Of a DNA stretch of 64,000 bases, positions 63,589 to 64,000 are shown in pieces. This stretch comes from Curvularia sp. ZM96. Its lineage: Eukaryota; Ascomycota; Dothideomycetes; Pleosporales; Pleosporaceae. The notes under the pieces are model-generated. The model was not told where the DNA came from. It searched no databases and saw nothing but the letters and a program-made list of their open reading frames with translations. The DNA lies in NCBI GenBank assembly GCA_022457065.1, contig JAJGBQ010000008.1, forward strand, positions 744,001-808,000, read 5' to 3'. Made by a program: the position numbers and the translations under genes. Within the stretch, counting starts at the first letter, position 1, and every line of letters starts with the position of its first letter.

Positions 63589-64000
63589 ATGCTTTATATC
63601 CCCTCCAAACCAGCCTCTCCCCGCACAACCTATAGATACAGGCACCTGAGTTCCCCGAGGACGATTCGATTGCTGGTGATCCATCCAAGCCAAGAGAGTA
63701 CTTCAAGATTGTCCTGTCATCTTAAAGTCGTTTCCCTGGACTCTACGCCTCCCTATGAAGCATTGTCTTATACATGGTGTAAGCAAGACAGTGGTTACTT
63801 ACAGTGTGATGGAAAGAGCCTCCGTATAAGGCAAAATTTGAGAGAGGCCCTTACACGCCTCCGTAGCACTGTCGTCCAGCGAGTCATATGGACCGATGCT
63901 ATTTGCATAGACCAGCATAACCAAGAAGAAAAGGCGAGTCAGATAGAACTCATGCAAGAAATTTATAGTAAGGCGACGCGCGTTTTCGTTTGGCTGGGAG
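63589..64000 (+). CDS. HET-domain (heterokaryon incompatibility) protein, N-terminal part
   Basis: The frame from ATG 63589 is open to the window end (137 codons, incomplete). It shows the HET-domain opening in order: IRLLVIHPS, VVSLDSTPPYEALSYTWCKQ, LRIRQNLREALTRLR, VIWTDAICIDQHNQEEKASQ and EIYSKATRVFVWLG. HET proteins trigger growth arrest or cell death after fusion of incompatible hyphae; many paralogues exist in Pezizomycotina and most have unknown partners. Everything after the first HET blocks lies outside the window, so neither its completeness nor any partner domain can be judged. Confidence 0.88.
   Translation, partial: MLYIPSKPASPRTTYRYRHLSSPRTIRLLVIHPSQESTSRLSCHLKVVSLDSTPPYEALSYTWCKQDSGYLQCDGKSLRIRQNLREALTRLRSTVVQRVIWTDAICIDQHNQEEKASQIELMQEIYSKATRVFVWLG

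Noticed and set aside
1..64000. CRISPR arrays, bacterial operons, rRNA genes
   Set aside because: None seen; the window is eukaryotic, with introns in most genes.

Overview
The window reads as nuclear DNA of a filamentous ascomycete (Pezizomycotina; a dothideomycete is my inference, not proven). The reasons are: genes split by introns that are mostly 46-112 bp with ctaac-like branch points; fungal-type families (hybrid PAS histidine kinase, Zn2Cys6 and SAM/HMG regulators, HET domain, PD-(D/E)XK family, endosulfine, beta-tubulin); and Tad1-like LINE, pogo/Fot and hAT transposons. Most multi-exon models were joined by hand using GT-AG borders, frame continuity and family motifs.

Layout. 0-3.5 kb: decayed pogo elements and a LINE reverse transcriptase remnant. 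3.5-5.6 kb: hybrid histidine kinase (minus). 6.2-8.4 kb: decayed pogo. 9.4-13 kb: a PPPY-motif protein, an atypical kinase (minus) and a 97-residue two-exon protein. 13-15.8 kb: gene-poor, with a 280-bp TA-flanked MITE. 15.8-20.7 kb: a small RNase III-like protein, Zn2Cys6 and unknown ORFs, a gene broken by stops, and a membrane ORF. 20.8-22.9 kb: pogo. 23.9-27.3 kb: a SAM-HMG regulator facing a short Zn2Cys6 protein, with an antisense SAM-domain fragment between them. 29.4-30.2 kb: bHLH regulator. 30.8-31.8 kb: pogo 3' half. 34-41.4 kb: endosulfine-like protein, a full but divergent beta-tubulin, an alpha/beta hydrolase and a mitochondrial carrier. 41.9-44.9 kb: hAT element with stops. 45-52.3 kb: an apparently intact LINE followed by a second, 5'-truncated copy that lies against a 412-bp MITE. 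53.6-56.5 kb: a chromodomain protein fused to a hexapeptide acetyltransferase-like domain. 58-64 kb: BTB protein, second copy of the 280-bp MITE, PD-(D/E)XK-family protein, pogo fragments and the start of a HET-domain gene cut by the window end.

Overall this is a transposon-rich accessory-type region. Single-copy-looking genes (hydrolase, carrier, kinase) alternate with divergent copies of core genes (beta-tubulin, endosulfine), short or broken regulators, and layered insertions. No metabolic cluster or operon-like pathway is apparent. The observations most worth following are the chromodomain-acetyltransferase fusion, the MITE/LINE junctions near 50.4-52.3 kb, and the antisense SAM fragment beside the SAM-HMG gene.
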